From Silvibacterium dinghuense (lineage in GTDB: Bacteria > Acidobacteriota > Terriglobia > Terriglobales > Acidobacteriaceae): a DNA stretch of 64,000 nucleotides. The notes beneath the pieces are model-generated. The model searched no databases. It had not been told where the DNA came from and was given only the letters and a program-made list of their open reading frames with translations. Both the position numbers and the translations under genes were made by a program. The stretch lies in assembly GCF_004123295.1 (NCBI RefSeq), contig NZ_SDMK01000002.1, forward strand, positions 640,784 through 704,783. The letters are read 5' to 3'. Positions 44,597 to 54,358 of this stretch are shown here, piece by piece; the first letter of the stretch is position 1, and every line of letters begins with the position of its first letter.

Positions 44597-45759
44597 AGAA
44601 GAGCATGATCGTCGCCGGCATCATGAGCGGTACTTCCGCAGACGGCATCGACGTCGCCCTGGTGCGCATCACTCCTGGCCCCTCTGGTCCGCGTCTCAAG
44701 CTGCTCGCGCACTATGCCGAGCGTTACCCCGCCAGGCTTCGCGCTGCAGTGCTCGCTGCCATGAATGCGTCTGCGATCTCCGCGGCAGAGCTTGCCCGCC
44801 TGAACTGGCGTCTTGGCCTTGCCTATGCCGATTCTGTCACCACAGCAGTGACAAAATATGGTTTTCGTCCCGATCTCATCGGTTGCCACGGCCAGACTAT
44901 CTACCACCAGGGCAAAAGTGAGCCGTATCTCGGTCAGCATTTCGCGTGCACATGGCAGATCGGCGAGGCCTCACTCATTGCTGCGAAGTCCAGGGTACCC
45001 GTCGTCTCAAACTTCCGCCCCGCCGATATGGCCGCAGGCGGACAAGGCGCGCCGCTCGTTCCCTTTCTCGACTACACGCTCTTCCGCCATCCTCGGCGCG
45101 CACGCGTGCTGCAGAATCTCGGCGGCATTGCCAACCTCACGGTCATCCCACGCGATGCCTCTCCCGATCAGATCCTGGCCTTCGACACTGGTCCAGCAAA
45201 CATGATCATCGATGCGCTCATGGAGCAGCTCTATGCAAAGCGCTTCGATCGCAACGGCGCCGTGGCTCGCCGCGGAAAAGTGCTCTCCGAAGTTACAAAT
45301 ACTCTTCTTCGCGACCGTTACTTCGCTGCACCTCCTCCCAAATCCTGCGGCCGGGAAGAATTCGGCGCCGATTACACTACGCGATTCCTGGCACTCTGCA
45401 AACAACACAGCAACTGCCCGGAAGACGCCATAGCCACAGCAACAGCCTTTACCGCCGAAACTATCGCCGATGCATGGCAACGTTTTGTCGCACCTCGCAT
45501 CAACGGCCAACCCGTGGATTACATCGTTGCCGGCGGCGGTGCACAAAACCCCACGCTCATGCGCATGCTCTCCGAACGCCTTACTCCACTTGGCGCTCGT
45601 GTGCTCACCATCGATGAGACCGGTCTCCCCGCGCAAGCGAAAGAAGCCGCTGCCTTCGCTCTCCTCGCCTGGCAGACATGGCACTATCTGCCCTCGAATA
45701 TCCCCGCTGCCACTGGAGCCTCCCGTCCCGCGATTCTCGGTCAGATCACCTATGCCTAA
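44593..45759 (+). CDS. anmK: Anhydro-N-acetylmuramic acid kinase
   Basis: This 388-residue sugar kinase of the ASKHA fold opens and phosphorylates 1,6-anhydro-MurNAc to MurNAc-6-phosphate. The N-terminal ATP motif MSGTSADGIDVALV is near residues 10-23, and GCHGQTIYH, ADMAAGGQGAPLVPFLDY, NLGGIANLTV and the C-terminal IVAGGGAQNPTLMRML all match. It is coupled to the NagZ-like gene upstream and overlaps the peptide-binding lipoprotein gene downstream by 8 bp. Confidence 0.97.
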   Translation: MKKSMIVAGIMSGTSADGIDVALVRITPGPSGPRLKLLAHYAERYPARLRAAVLAAMNASAISAAELARLNWRLGLAYADSVTTAVTKYGFRPDLIGCHGQTIYHQGKSEPYLGQHFACTWQIGEASLIAAKSRVPVVSNFRPADMAAGGQGAPLVPFLDYTLFRHPRRARVLQNLGGIANLTVIPRDASPDQILAFDTGPANMIIDALMEQLYAKRFDRNGAVARRGKVLSEVTNTLLRDRYFAAPPPKSCGREEFGADYTTRFLALCKQHSNCPEDAIATATAFTAETIADAWQRFVAPRINGQPVDYIVAGGGAQNPTLMRMLSERLTPLGARVLTIDETGLPAQAKEAAAFALLAWQTWHYLPSNIPAATGASRPAILGQITYA

Positions 45760-47290
45760 TCGTCTGCTCCGTGCCGTTGCGGCCTCGCTGCTCGCCTGTG
45801 CTCTCGCTGCCTGTGGCCATCGCAGCTCCGACAGCGACACTGTCACCATGCTCATCGAGAGCAGCCCCACCAGCCTCGATCCCCGCATCGGCACCGATGC
45901 GCAATCGGAGCGCATCTACTCCCTGCTCTTCGATCCCCTCGTCGCGCGCAATAATCGATTCGGCCTCGATCCCGCGCTTGCCCTCAGCTGGCAGGTCCCT
46001 GATCCGCAGACCTACATCTTCCACCTGCGCAGCGGAGTTCACTTCCAGGATGGCCGGCCGCTTACCGCACGCGATGCCAAGTGGACCATCGACTCCATCC
46101 TCAACGGCACCGTCATTACGGTGAAATCCGGATCCTATCGAACGATACAGTCCGTCGACACACCGGATCCGCTCACGCTCGTCATCCATCTGAAGAAGCC
46201 CGATCCCGCATTGCTCTGGAATCTCTGCGACGGCGCTTTCGGCGTCGTTCCCTACGGCAGTGGCAGTGACTTCTGGCGCCACCCTGTCGGCAGCGGCCCT
46301 TTCCGCTTCGTAAGCCAGACGATCGATAAGGATGTGAACATCGAGCGCTCCCCTAATTACTGGAGTACGCCTGCACAGCTTGCGCGGGTGCGATTCGCCG
46401 TCGTACCGGATGCCACAACACGTGCGCTTGAGCTGGAAAAAGGCTCCGCAGATGTTGAGGTAAACGCACTCACGCCGGATATGATCGAAACGCTGCGCAA
46501 ACAGCCCTCGCTCACAGTGGAAGACGGACCCGGGACTACGCTTGCATACACCGTCTTCAACATGCACGACCCGCTGCTCAAGGATGCACGCATCCGCCGC
46601 GCCATCGCGCTCGGGATCAACCGTCCGCTCATCATCCAGTCTCTCCTGTGCGGAGAGGCCCGAGTTGCCGACAGCGTTTTACCTCCGGAACAGCCCCTCT
46701 ATTGGAGCGCTCACGGCACTCCGGATGAAGTTTCCTACAACCCGGCGCGCGCCAATGCCCTGCTCGATGCCGCCGGATATCGTCGCGGTCCTGACGGCAT
46801 CCGCTTCCATCTCGGGATGAAGACATCCACCGACGAAACCACGCGCCTGCTTGCCGTCATTCTGCAACAGCAACTGTCACAAATTGGCATCGCGCTGGAT
46901 CTGCGCAGCTTTGAATTCGCTACGTTCTATGCGGACCTGGTCAAGGGAGCCTTCCAGCTCGCTCCTTCGCGCTGGATCGGCGGAAACGAGCAGCCTGACA
47001 TCTTTCACTATGCTTACTCGGCTACGAGCTTCCCGCCTCACGGCGGAAACCGCGGCTATTACGCCAGCCCGCAGCTCGATGCCCTGCTCGATGACGCGGC
47101 AGCCACCACCAGCGACAGCCAGCGCAGCGACGACTACCGGAAGATTCAACAGGTTCTCGCCCATGATCTGCCGTCGCTGAACCTCTGGTATCTCGATACC
47201 GTCATTGTCCACTCGCGCCGCCTCACCCATGTCACGACAGCGCCCTCAGGCAATTTCGAGTTCCTCAAGACAGCGACGTTGAGCCACTGA
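45752..47290 (+). CDS. Peptide-type ABC transporter substrate-binding lipoprotein
   Basis: This protein has 512 residues from the ATG at 45752. A lipoprotein signal with lipobox LAAC puts the acylated Cys at residue 21. It is a family 5 solute-binding protein (OppA/DppA/MppA type): SSPTSLDPRIGTDAQSERIYSLLFDPLV, YIFHLRSGVHFQDGRPLTARD and RRAIALGINRPLI are typical. Overlap with anmK suggests that the ligand is a murein peptide or a similar oligopeptide. Permease genes are not adjacent. Confidence 0.9.
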   Translation: MPNRLLRAVAASLLACALAACGHRSSDSDTVTMLIESSPTSLDPRIGTDAQSERIYSLLFDPLVARNNRFGLDPALALSWQVPDPQTYIFHLRSGVHFQDGRPLTARDAKWTIDSILNGTVITVKSGSYRTIQSVDTPDPLTLVIHLKKPDPALLWNLCDGAFGVVPYGSGSDFWRHPVGSGPFRFVSQTIDKDVNIERSPNYWSTPAQLARVRFAVVPDATTRALELEKGSADVEVNALTPDMIETLRKQPSLTVEDGPGTTLAYTVFNMHDPLLKDARIRRAIALGINRPLIIQSLLCGEARVADSVLPPEQPLYWSAHGTPDEVSYNPARANALLDAAGYRRGPDGIRFHLGMKTSTDETTRLLAVILQQQLSQIGIALDLRSFEFATFYADLVKGAFQLAPSRWIGGNEQPDIFHYAYSATSFPPHGGNRGYYASPQLDALLDDAAATTSDSQRSDDYRKIQQVLAHDLPSLNLWYLDTVIVHSRRLTHVTTAPSGNFEFLKTATLSH

Positions 47291-47314
47291 CACGACGCTT
47301 TGGATCGTGCAAAA

Positions 47315-47345
47315 TAAAAGGTCCCGCCACTCTGGCGGGACCTTT
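47315..47345. terminator. Bidirectional intrinsic terminator
   Basis: AAAGGTCCCGCC and GGCGGGACCTTT pair perfectly across a short ACTCT loop, with A-rich sequence on the left and T-rich sequence on the right. It lies between the convergent solute-binding protein and UDP-sugar dehydrogenase genes and can serve both. Confidence 0.9.
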
Positions 47346-47360
47346 GCCATTCTCCTGCAC

Positions 47361-48707
47361 TTAGCAGCGAACGATCTTCTCCGAAACAATCCCCTTGGTA
47401 GCATTGCGCGTATCCACCACCAGCTTCGACTCGCGCACGATCCGCTCGTAGTCGTAGTCCGAGTGATCGGTCACGATCAGTACGCAGTCGTATTCGCCCA
47501 GGTTTTCAAGCGGCGCGCAGTGCATGTCGAGATGATAGTGGCGCCCCTGCCCGACGTATGGGAAGTATGGGTCGTTGTAGGAGACGATCGCCCCCTTCTG
47601 TCGCAACAGCTCGATGATGGTCAGCGACGGCGACTCGCGCAGATCGTCCACATCGCGCTTGTAGGACATTCCCAGCACCAGCACCTTCGCCTTTTTCAAC
47701 GCCTTCTCATGCTCGTTCAGAGCATCCGCCGTCCGCTCGATCACGTAGTACGGCATCGCCGTGTTCACTTCGCCGGCCAGCTCGATGAATCGCGTGCGGA
47801 AGTCGAACTGCTTCGCCTTCCATGAGAGGTAGAACGGATCGATGGGAATGCAGTGTCCGCCCAGCCCTGGCCCGGGGTAGAAGGCCTGGAAGCCGAAGGG
47901 CTTGGTCTTCGCCGCGTCGATCACCTCGAAGATATCGATCCCCATCCGCTCGCAAAGCTGCTTCAGCTCGTTCACCAGCGCGATATTCACGCAGCGATAG
48001 ATATTCTCGAGCAGCTTCGTCATCTCGGCCGTTGCGGGCGTCGAAACCGGCACCGTGCGATTGAAGATCGTTCCATAGAGCGAAGCGGCCAGCTCCTGTG
48101 CCACCTGACCGGCTCCACCCACCACCTTTGGGATATCCCGCCGTGCCACCGTATCGTTGCCCGGGTCCTCGCGCTCGGGCGAAAAGGCCACGTAGAACCC
48201 CTCAGCCTGCGTATCGCGCGCCACGTGGAGCCCCTGCGGGTTCTTTGCCTCGAGGATTGGAATCAGCTCCTCTTCGGTCGTTCCCGGATACGTCGTGCTT
48301 TCCAGCACAATCAGCTGTCCGGTGCGGAGATGCGGCGCAATCGCCTCGGCCGTCGCCTGCACATAACTCAGGTCCGGTTCATGAAAGTCAGTCAGCGGCG
48401 TCGGCACACAGACGATCACCGCATCCATCTCCGTGATCGCGGCAAAATCGCTGGTCGCCCGGAAACCGGCCCGCTGCGCGGCCTGAATTTCGGTAGCCGG
48501 GATGCGCACGATGTATGACCCGCCCTCGTTGAGCGTCGTCACCTTCTTCTCGTCGATATCGAAACCGGTCACACGGAAGCCGGCCTCGCTGAACAACAGC
48601 ATCAACGGCAAACCCACATACCCCATGCCGATCACACCGATGCGCGCCGTGCGCCCTTCGATCTTCTTTCGCCACTCTCCGGTTGTGCCCGTTACCGCCA
48701 ACGCCAT
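47361..48707 (-). CDS. Nucleotide-sugar (UDP-HexNAc or UDP-glucose type) 6-dehydrogenase
   Basis: This 448-residue protein starts MALAVTGTTGEWRKKIEG. The NAD motif is IGVIGMGYVGLPLMLLFSEAG, and the catalytic Cys is in GPGLGGHCIPIDPFYL. The SFSPEREDPGN-like segment (AFSPEREDPGN) and VLGMSYKRDVDDLRESPSL are typical of the WbpA/WecC branch, which oxidises UDP-N-acetylhexosamines to uronic acids, so that substrate is favoured over UDP-glucose. It probably feeds the polysaccharide genes downstream in the window. The upstream ATG at 48746 is less consistent with the family. Confidence 0.9.
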   Translation of the reverse strand: MALAVTGTTGEWRKKIEGRTARIGVIGMGYVGLPLMLLFSEAGFRVTGFDIDEKKVTTLNEGGSYIVRIPATEIQAAQRAGFRATSDFAAITEMDAVIVCVPTPLTDFHEPDLSYVQATAEAIAPHLRTGQLIVLESTTYPGTTEEELIPILEAKNPQGLHVARDTQAEGFYVAFSPEREDPGNDTVARRDIPKVVGGAGQVAQELAASLYGTIFNRTVPVSTPATAEMTKLLENIYRCVNIALVNELKQLCERMGIDIFEVIDAAKTKPFGFQAFYPGPGLGGHCIPIDPFYLSWKAKQFDFRTRFIELAGEVNTAMPYYVIERTADALNEHEKALKKAKVLVLGMSYKRDVDDLRESPSLTIIELLRQKGAIVSYNDPYFPYVGQGRHYHLDMHCAPLENLGEYDCVLIVTDHSDYDYERIVRESKLVVDTRNATKGIVSEKIVRC

Positions 48708-49077
48708 AAATCTCTCGACCTCTATTCCTTCTTTACAGAACCGCAACAGCCAACTGGTTATGATATCAACCAGTCTTCAAATACTGCATTTTGCTATAGA
48801 TAACCCCGAGAAGCCATGAATGGGTGTGTCTTCTTTTGAATTACCAAGGTCATGTCATCTAAGTACTATTGTGCGTTACTAAAAGCCATGTTAGCGTAAT
48901 CCCATACCTTCGAAGCTCGCGTGGCTATCACCATGCCATGAAAGGTAAGCAGCCTGCAGCACATCCAGTCGCTCCGCGCAGGTTGCACCCAATACTCCTT
49001 CCCCGGCCCGCGTAATTCCAGCAGTGAATGTTTTGCCTTTAGCTTGCATTGCGGCCAAGCCGCGGAAAGAGCGAGTC
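48708..49077. other. AT-rich divergent promoter region
   Basis: This 370-bp interval between the UDP-sugar dehydrogenase and the DUF1800 gene contains no credible reading frame. It is AT-rich compared with its surroundings and should hold promoters for both genes. A short perfect palindrome lies at 48753-48774. Confidence 0.6.
48753..48774. promoter_or_regulatory. Candidate operator palindrome
   Basis: ACTGGTT (48753-48759) and AACCAGT (48768-48774) are perfect 7-bp arms around ATGATATC. The site lies 46-67 bp upstream of the UDP-sugar dehydrogenase start, where a transcription factor could act. No factor can be assigned from sequence. Confidence 0.3.
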
Positions 49078-52000
49078 ATGAAGTTTTCTGTATCCCATTT
49101 TCGGGAACATGCCCGATCCCTATTTTTTCGAGGACTCCTTGCACTTCTGCTGTTTTATGCCGGTAGCGCTCTGGCTGTCGCCGCAACATTGCAATTAACC
49201 GCTACCAGCGGCCAGGGTGTGAATCCAACCACCGCCTGCCTGGGACGGAACACAACGTTTACCGCAGCGCTGTCCGGCGTCGCCGCTACGGATATCACCT
49301 GGGGCCTTGACGGGGCCGGCTCCATTACTTCCGCAGGCCTTTATACCGCCCCGGACACCATGCCGTCCTCACCGACCGTCACCGTTACCGCGACATCCGG
49401 TTCCGCGACGGTCTCCTACACCATGACGCTGATCAACCCCACGCCGGCCATCGTTTCCACCACTCCGGCGAGCGTCACGGCAGGCACGACAAACGCCGTC
49501 GTTCTCAACGGCTCCGGCTTCGTCTCGGGCACCAAGGTTCTGGTCAATGGCACGGCGGTCACGACGACCTATCAGTCCATCTATCACGTCACCGCGCAGA
49601 TTCCCGTTGCCGCCAGCGCTACGACCGGCGTGACCATCACCACTTCGAATCCGAGTCCGGGCGGAGGCACCTCCAATGCGCTCACACTACCGCTGAGCTC
49701 CGCCGCAATCAAGCTCACGGCCACCAGCGGTATCGGCGTCAATCCCACCACTGCCGCTCTGGGGCGGAATACCGCTCTCGTCGCCACCGTCTCCGGCACC
49801 ACCAGCACGGATGTCACCTGGAGCCTCAGCGGGGCCGGTTCCATTACTTCGGCCGGCCTCTATACCGCGCCCGAGACCATGCCATCGTCCACAACGGTCA
49901 CTGTCACCGCTGCACTCAGCAGCCAGCCTTCCGTGACCGCCTCCTACACGATGACGCTGATCAACCCCACACCGGCAATCGTCTCCACGACCCCGGCCGT
50001 TCTTACTGCCGGCACTACCAATACGGTCATTCTGAATGGATCAGGCTTCGTCCCCGGCACCAAGATTCTGGTCAATGGCACGGCGGTCACCACCTCCTAC
50101 CAATCCATTTATCACGTCAGCGCGCAGATCCCCGTCGCCTTGAACGCAACCTCTGGCGTCACCCTCACGACCTCCAATCCAAGCCCTGGCGGCGGTGTGA
50201 GCAATGCCTATTCCCTGCCTCTCAACAATGTGACGATCAAGCTCACAGGCACGAGCGGTATCGGCGTCAATCCCACCACCGCCGCACTCGGGAGAAACAC
50301 CTCCTTTGTCGCCACCGTCTCAGGCACAACCAGCACAGCCGTTACCTGGAGCCTTACTGGTGCGGGCTCCATCACCTCCGCCGGTATCTATACCGCGCCG
50401 GAGACCATGCCTACCTCGACCGCCGTCACTGTCACGGCAACACTCACCAGCGAGCCTTCCGTAACAGCGTCCTCCATGATGACGCTGATCAACCCCACGC
50501 CGGCTATCGTCTCCACGACCCCGGCCAGCATCAATCCCGGCACCACCAATACCGTAATCCTCAACGGATCGGGTTTCATCCCCGGCACCAAGGTCCTGGT
50601 CAATGGTACGGCGGTCACGACGACTTATCAGTCGATCTATCACGTCACCGCACAGATCCCGGTTGCCGCCAATGCTACCTCTGGGGTCAGCATCACCACG
50701 TCCAACGCAAGCCCAGGCGGCGGCATATCCAACGCACTCTCGCTACCCTTGAGTGCTGTCGGCATCAAGATCACTGCCACCAGCGGACAGGGAGTGAATC
50801 CTGCCACCGCTGTCCTGGGGCGGAATACCACCTTTACCTCTACGGTCTCCGGCACATCCGACACCGCCGTGACCTGGAGCCTCAGCGGCCCAGGCACTAT
50901 CACTTCGGCCGGCCTCTACACTGCCCCAAACACCATGCCCTCCACGACCACGGCCACCGTTACCGCAACGCTCACGAGTGAGCCCTCGGTGACGGCAACC
51001 TATGCGATGACCCTCGTGAATCCGGTCGTCAGCATTACCGGCACGACCCCTGCCTCCCTGGGTTCCGCGACCAATACTGTTGTGCTCAACGGATACGGCT
51101 ATATCCCCAGCAGCGTTGTGCTGGTCAACGGCACGGCCGTTCCTACGACGTACCAATCCATGGATCATGTCACGGCGCAGATCACGGCAACCGCCGGCGA
51201 AACCAACTCGGTTTCCATCACCGTGCAGAACCCGTCGCCGGGCGGCGGTCTGAGCCCCGCATACAGTCTGCCGGTTGCGGTCCCTGGACTCAGCTCCGTA
51301 AGCCCGTCCCAGGTGCCCACGGGTGCAACGACGCTCACAGTTACAGGCGTTAACTTCACAACTGGCACTACGGTCTATCTCAACGGCAATCCCGTCACCA
51401 CCACCTACGTCTCTCCAACCACCGTTACCGCGGTGGCGCATGTCGCACCATGGAGCACCGGATCCTTGGCTGTCGGCATCTCTTCTTCCTCCACCGCGGG
51501 CGTCTTTGCCTCTCTGTCCCTGCCCATCCAGAACCAGACAACCATCAGCTACGACGCCGCTGCGCGCTTTTCTGCCCAGGCTGCCTTCGGTCCGCGTCCG
51601 GATGTCGTCGCACAGATTCAGCAACTCGGGTTCTCCGGATTTCTTACCCAGCAATTTGCACAACCGGTCTCAACTTATCCCACACCCGTACCGCTCAGCA
51701 GCAATAGCTCGCAGTCGCAGTTCACACTGAATGCCCTGCAGGGCTCCAACCTGCTCCGCCAGCGTGTGGCTTTCGCGCTCGAAGAGTTCATCGCCGTTTC
51801 AGTCATTGACAACAATGTCTACCAGACCGGGGTTCCCTGGCAGCTGCTGATGGAAAAAGACGCATTCGGCAACTTCCGTGACCTGATGACCGACGTCACA
51901 TTGAACTCCACCATGGGCGTGTGGCTGAACCTGGGCAACAACTGGGCTCCGACCAGCTCCTCTGTTCACCCCAATCAGAATTACGCCCGTGAGTTCATGC

Positions 52001-53004
52001 AGCTGTTCACTATTGGACCAGTGATGCTCAATATGGACGGCAGCGAGGTACTCGACAGCTCAGGAAACCCTGAGCCGTCCTATGACACAGCCACGGTCCT
52101 CGATCTGTCACGCGCGTTGACTGGCTGGGCTCTCCCTGCCGCCGACAGCTCGAACTTCTCGATCAGCGGCGTGGACTATTCGCTGCCCATGCAGGCCGAA
52201 GACTCCAAGCACGACCACGGAGAGAAGACGCTCTTTGACACCACGGTTCTGCCAGCCGGCCAGACCATCACACAGGACCTGACCTCCGCCCTGGATGCGG
52301 TTTTCAATCACCAGAACACCGCGCCATTTGTATCGAAGCTGCTCATCCAGCACCTGGTCAAGAGCAACCCGACACCGGCCTACATCGCCCGCATCTCAGC
52401 GGTCTTTGCCGACAACGGACAAGGCGTCCGCGGTGACCTTAAGGCTGTCGTGCAGGCTATCCTGCTCGATCCTGAAGCGCGCAGAGGTGACACCGGTACG
52501 ATGGGCAGCCTCGATGGCAACATCCAGGAGCCCATTCTCTATTACCTCAACATCATGAGCGGCCTGCAGATCGCGCCCACGGCGCAGAACTTCGTTCTTG
52601 CCGAGCAGAATCTTGGCCAATACCTGTGGGAACCGGACAGCGTTTTCAGTTACTACAGTCCTTCGTACATGATCCCGACGACCTCTATCAATTCGCCCGA
52701 ATATGAGCTCTTCAACGGCAACCTGCTCGTTCAGCGCTCCCAGATTCTCTACAACATCCTGAATGGAACGCAGACTGACTTCTCCGGTGCGACCTATCGC
52801 AACACCGACTGGTTCTTTACTTACTTCTCGACCGTTCCTGACATTCTGGATGCCGTAAATCACATGTACTTCCACGACACGATGCCAGCGGCAACCATCA
52901 CCGCCATTGAGTCCTACTGCGCCACGCTTTCCACGCTCAAGCAGCAACAGACCACGGCGCTTTATCTCGCTCTCAATTCCGACTCCTTCCAGGTAGCCCA
53001 CTGA
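49078..53004 (+). CDS. Secreted DUF1800 protein with tandem Ig/IPT-like repeats
   Basis: This protein has 1308 residues from the ATG at 49078, which follows a GAAAGAG ribosome site. A signal peptide ends near SALAVAA. Four tandem repeats of 173-176 residues follow (about 40-735), each with a Big-like half (VNPTTAxLGRNT, TWSLSGAGSITSAGLYTAP) and an IPT/TIG-like half (LNGSGFxPGTKVLVNGTAV, TSNPSPGGG). A fifth IPT-like unit follows, then a DUF1800 domain from about 820 to the end (AARFSAQAAFGPRP, REFMQLFTIG, LTGWA). Thr/Ser-rich composition fits a surface protein. Co-operonic with a DUF1501 gene. DUF1800 function is unknown. Confidence 0.92.
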   Translation: MKFSVSHFREHARSLFFRGLLALLLFYAGSALAVAATLQLTATSGQGVNPTTACLGRNTTFTAALSGVAATDITWGLDGAGSITSAGLYTAPDTMPSSPTVTVTATSGSATVSYTMTLINPTPAIVSTTPASVTAGTTNAVVLNGSGFVSGTKVLVNGTAVTTTYQSIYHVTAQIPVAASATTGVTITTSNPSPGGGTSNALTLPLSSAAIKLTATSGIGVNPTTAALGRNTALVATVSGTTSTDVTWSLSGAGSITSAGLYTAPETMPSSTTVTVTAALSSQPSVTASYTMTLINPTPAIVSTTPAVLTAGTTNTVILNGSGFVPGTKILVNGTAVTTSYQSIYHVSAQIPVALNATSGVTLTTSNPSPGGGVSNAYSLPLNNVTIKLTGTSGIGVNPTTAALGRNTSFVATVSGTTSTAVTWSLTGAGSITSAGIYTAPETMPTSTAVTVTATLTSEPSVTASSMMTLINPTPAIVSTTPASINPGTTNTVILNGSGFIPGTKVLVNGTAVTTTYQSIYHVTAQIPVAANATSGVSITTSNASPGGGISNALSLPLSAVGIKITATSGQGVNPATAVLGRNTTFTSTVSGTSDTAVTWSLSGPGTITSAGLYTAPNTMPSTTTATVTATLTSEPSVTATYAMTLVNPVVSITGTTPASLGSATNTVVLNGYGYIPSSVVLVNGTAVPTTYQSMDHVTAQITATAGETNSVSITVQNPSPGGGLSPAYSLPVAVPGLSSVSPSQVPTGATTLTVTGVNFTTGTTVYLNGNPVTTTYVSPTTVTAVAHVAPWSTGSLAVGISSSSTAGVFASLSLPIQNQTTISYDAAARFSAQAAFGPRPDVVAQIQQLGFSGFLTQQFAQPVSTYPTPVPLSSNSSQSQFTLNALQGSNLLRQRVAFALEEFIAVSVIDNNVYQTGVPWQLLMEKDAFGNFRDLMTDVTLNSTMGVWLNLGNNWAPTSSSVHPNQNYAREFMQLFTIGPVMLNMDGSEVLDSSGNPEPSYDTATVLDLSRALTGWALPAADSSNFSISGVDYSLPMQAEDSKHDHGEKTLFDTTVLPAGQTITQDLTSALDAVFNHQNTAPFVSKLLIQHLVKSNPTPAYIARISAVFADNGQGVRGDLKAVVQAILLDPEARRGDTGTMGSLDGNIQEPILYYLNIMSGLQIAPTAQNFVLAEQNLGQYLWEPDSVFSYYSPSYMIPTTSINSPEYELFNGNLLVQRSQILYNILNGTQTDFSGATYRNTDWFFTYFSTVPDILDAVNHMYFHDTMPAATITAIESYCATLSTLKQQQTTALYLALNSDSFQVAH
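49195..51280 (+). repeat. Four tandem in-frame repeats of about 519-528 bp
   Basis: Equivalent codons (L/I-T-x-T-S-G) start at 49195, 49714, 50242 and 50770, giving periods of 519, 528 and 528 bp. Stretches such as ATGACGCTGATCAACCCCAC recur exactly in the first three units, while other parts differ mostly at synonymous positions. This suggests duplication followed by divergence or partial gene conversion. The array encodes the Ig-like part of the DUF1800 protein. Confidence 0.9.
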
Positions 53005-53011
53005 GGTAAAT

Positions 53012-54340
53012 ATGATCGATCGACGGAAACTTCTGCAGCTCGGACTCAAGGGTGGCGTCGCTACCGCCACCATGCCTCTCTGGATGCGTCTTGCGGGTGC
53101 CAGCGCTTATGCCCAGTCCTCCAGCAGCTACAAAGCCATCGTCTGCATTACGCTCTTCGGCGGCAACGATGGCAACAACATGATCGTTCCGCTCACCAGC
53201 GCCACGTATCAGCAGTACGCCACACTGCGACAGGGCCTTGCACTCTCCCAGTCCGCACTTCTCCCCGTGCAGGATCTGACCACGGGTGCAGCCTATGGCT
53301 TCCATCCCAGCCTGAAGAATGTCAGCTCTCTCTTTACGCAGGGATATGCATCGGTCATTGCCAACTGCGGCCCGATGGATCAACCGCTCACCAAAACGCT
53401 GTTACAGGAGAATTCCAGCCTGCTGCCGCAGATTTTCGGCTCGCATCCTGTCTCCATTGCGCAATGGGAAAGCGCCACGACGGGCAGCGCACCGAGCACC
53501 GGCTGGGGCGGACGCATCGCAGATCAGATCAGCAGCCTCTCGGGCGTTCTCCCGCCCGTGCTCAGCGTCAGCGGCGTCGGGACCTTCACTGTCGGAGCAT
53601 CCACGCAGCCGGTGACGATGATGCAATCGGCTATCGGCGGCGCAGCGCTGCCTTCCGGTCTGCTTGACCCAACCAACGACATTGCCGTCATCGACGAGAG
53701 CTCTGCAAACGAGATCATCCAGCACGCCGCAGCCCTGCGTGTCTCCACGATGCAGATGCAAAACGTGCTCACGGAGAGCCAGACCGCCGGCTCCACACTG
53801 AAGACGACCTTCCCCACCAGCGCTCTGGGCCAAAACCTGCAAACCATCGCCGAGGTCATCAATGGCCGCTCCGTTGTCGGTGCCTCGCGCCAGCTCTTCT
53901 ATTGCAGCACCGGAGGCTATGACACCCACGGATCGCAGCTCGCTACCCACGCCAGCCTGCTTAGCGACTTCGATTCCAGTGTTGGCGCTTTTGTCGCTGC
54001 GCTCCAAGAGATCGGCATGCTTCAGAATGTGCTGATCCTGACTCTCTCCGACTTTGGCCGCACCATGCAATCCAACTCCAACGCCGGCAGCGACCACGCC
54101 TGGGGCAATCATCAGCTCGTCCTCGGCGGAGGCCTGACCGGCAAGCGCCTTATCGGGTCGCTGCCCGACTTCGATCTCGGCGGAAGCCAGGATTACACCG
54201 GCCAGGGCGTATGGATTCCGGGCATAGCCACGCAGCAAATTGCCGGCGCTGCGGCCTCATGGCTCGGCCTCGGCTCCAGCCAGATCGCCAACATCTTCCC
54301 CAACCTGTCGGCCTTCTCCAGCAGCACCTTCACGCTCTAA
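53012..54340 (+). CDS. Tat-exported DUF1501 protein
   Basis: This 442-residue protein has a twin-arginine signal (MIDRRKLLQLGLKGGVATATMP, RR at residues 4-5). The DUF1501 body has YKAIVCITLFGGNDGNNMIVPL, FHPSLKNVSSLF, YDTHGSQLATHASLLSDFD and LSDFGRTMQSNSNAGSDHAWGN. DUF1501 is a sulfatase/alkaline phosphatase-like fold of unknown role that regularly occurs next to DUF1800 genes, as here (7-bp gap). The GSDHAWG His/Asp residues look like metal ligands. Confidence 0.93.
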   Translation: MIDRRKLLQLGLKGGVATATMPLWMRLAGASAYAQSSSSYKAIVCITLFGGNDGNNMIVPLTSATYQQYATLRQGLALSQSALLPVQDLTTGAAYGFHPSLKNVSSLFTQGYASVIANCGPMDQPLTKTLLQENSSLLPQIFGSHPVSIAQWESATTGSAPSTGWGGRIADQISSLSGVLPPVLSVSGVGTFTVGASTQPVTMMQSAIGGAALPSGLLDPTNDIAVIDESSANEIIQHAAALRVSTMQMQNVLTESQTAGSTLKTTFPTSALGQNLQTIAEVINGRSVVGASRQLFYCSTGGYDTHGSQLATHASLLSDFDSSVGAFVAALQEIGMLQNVLILTLSDFGRTMQSNSNAGSDHAWGNHQLVLGGGLTGKRLIGSLPDFDLGGSQDYTGQGVWIPGIATQQIAGAAASWLGLGSSQIANIFPNLSAFSSSTFTL

Positions 54341-54358
54341 AAGAGCCTGACGCAAAAT

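Noticed and set aside
49195..51280. CRISPR-like or non-coding repeat array
   Set aside because: Units are over 500 bp, in frame and encode Ig-like domains; there are no short repeats with spacers.
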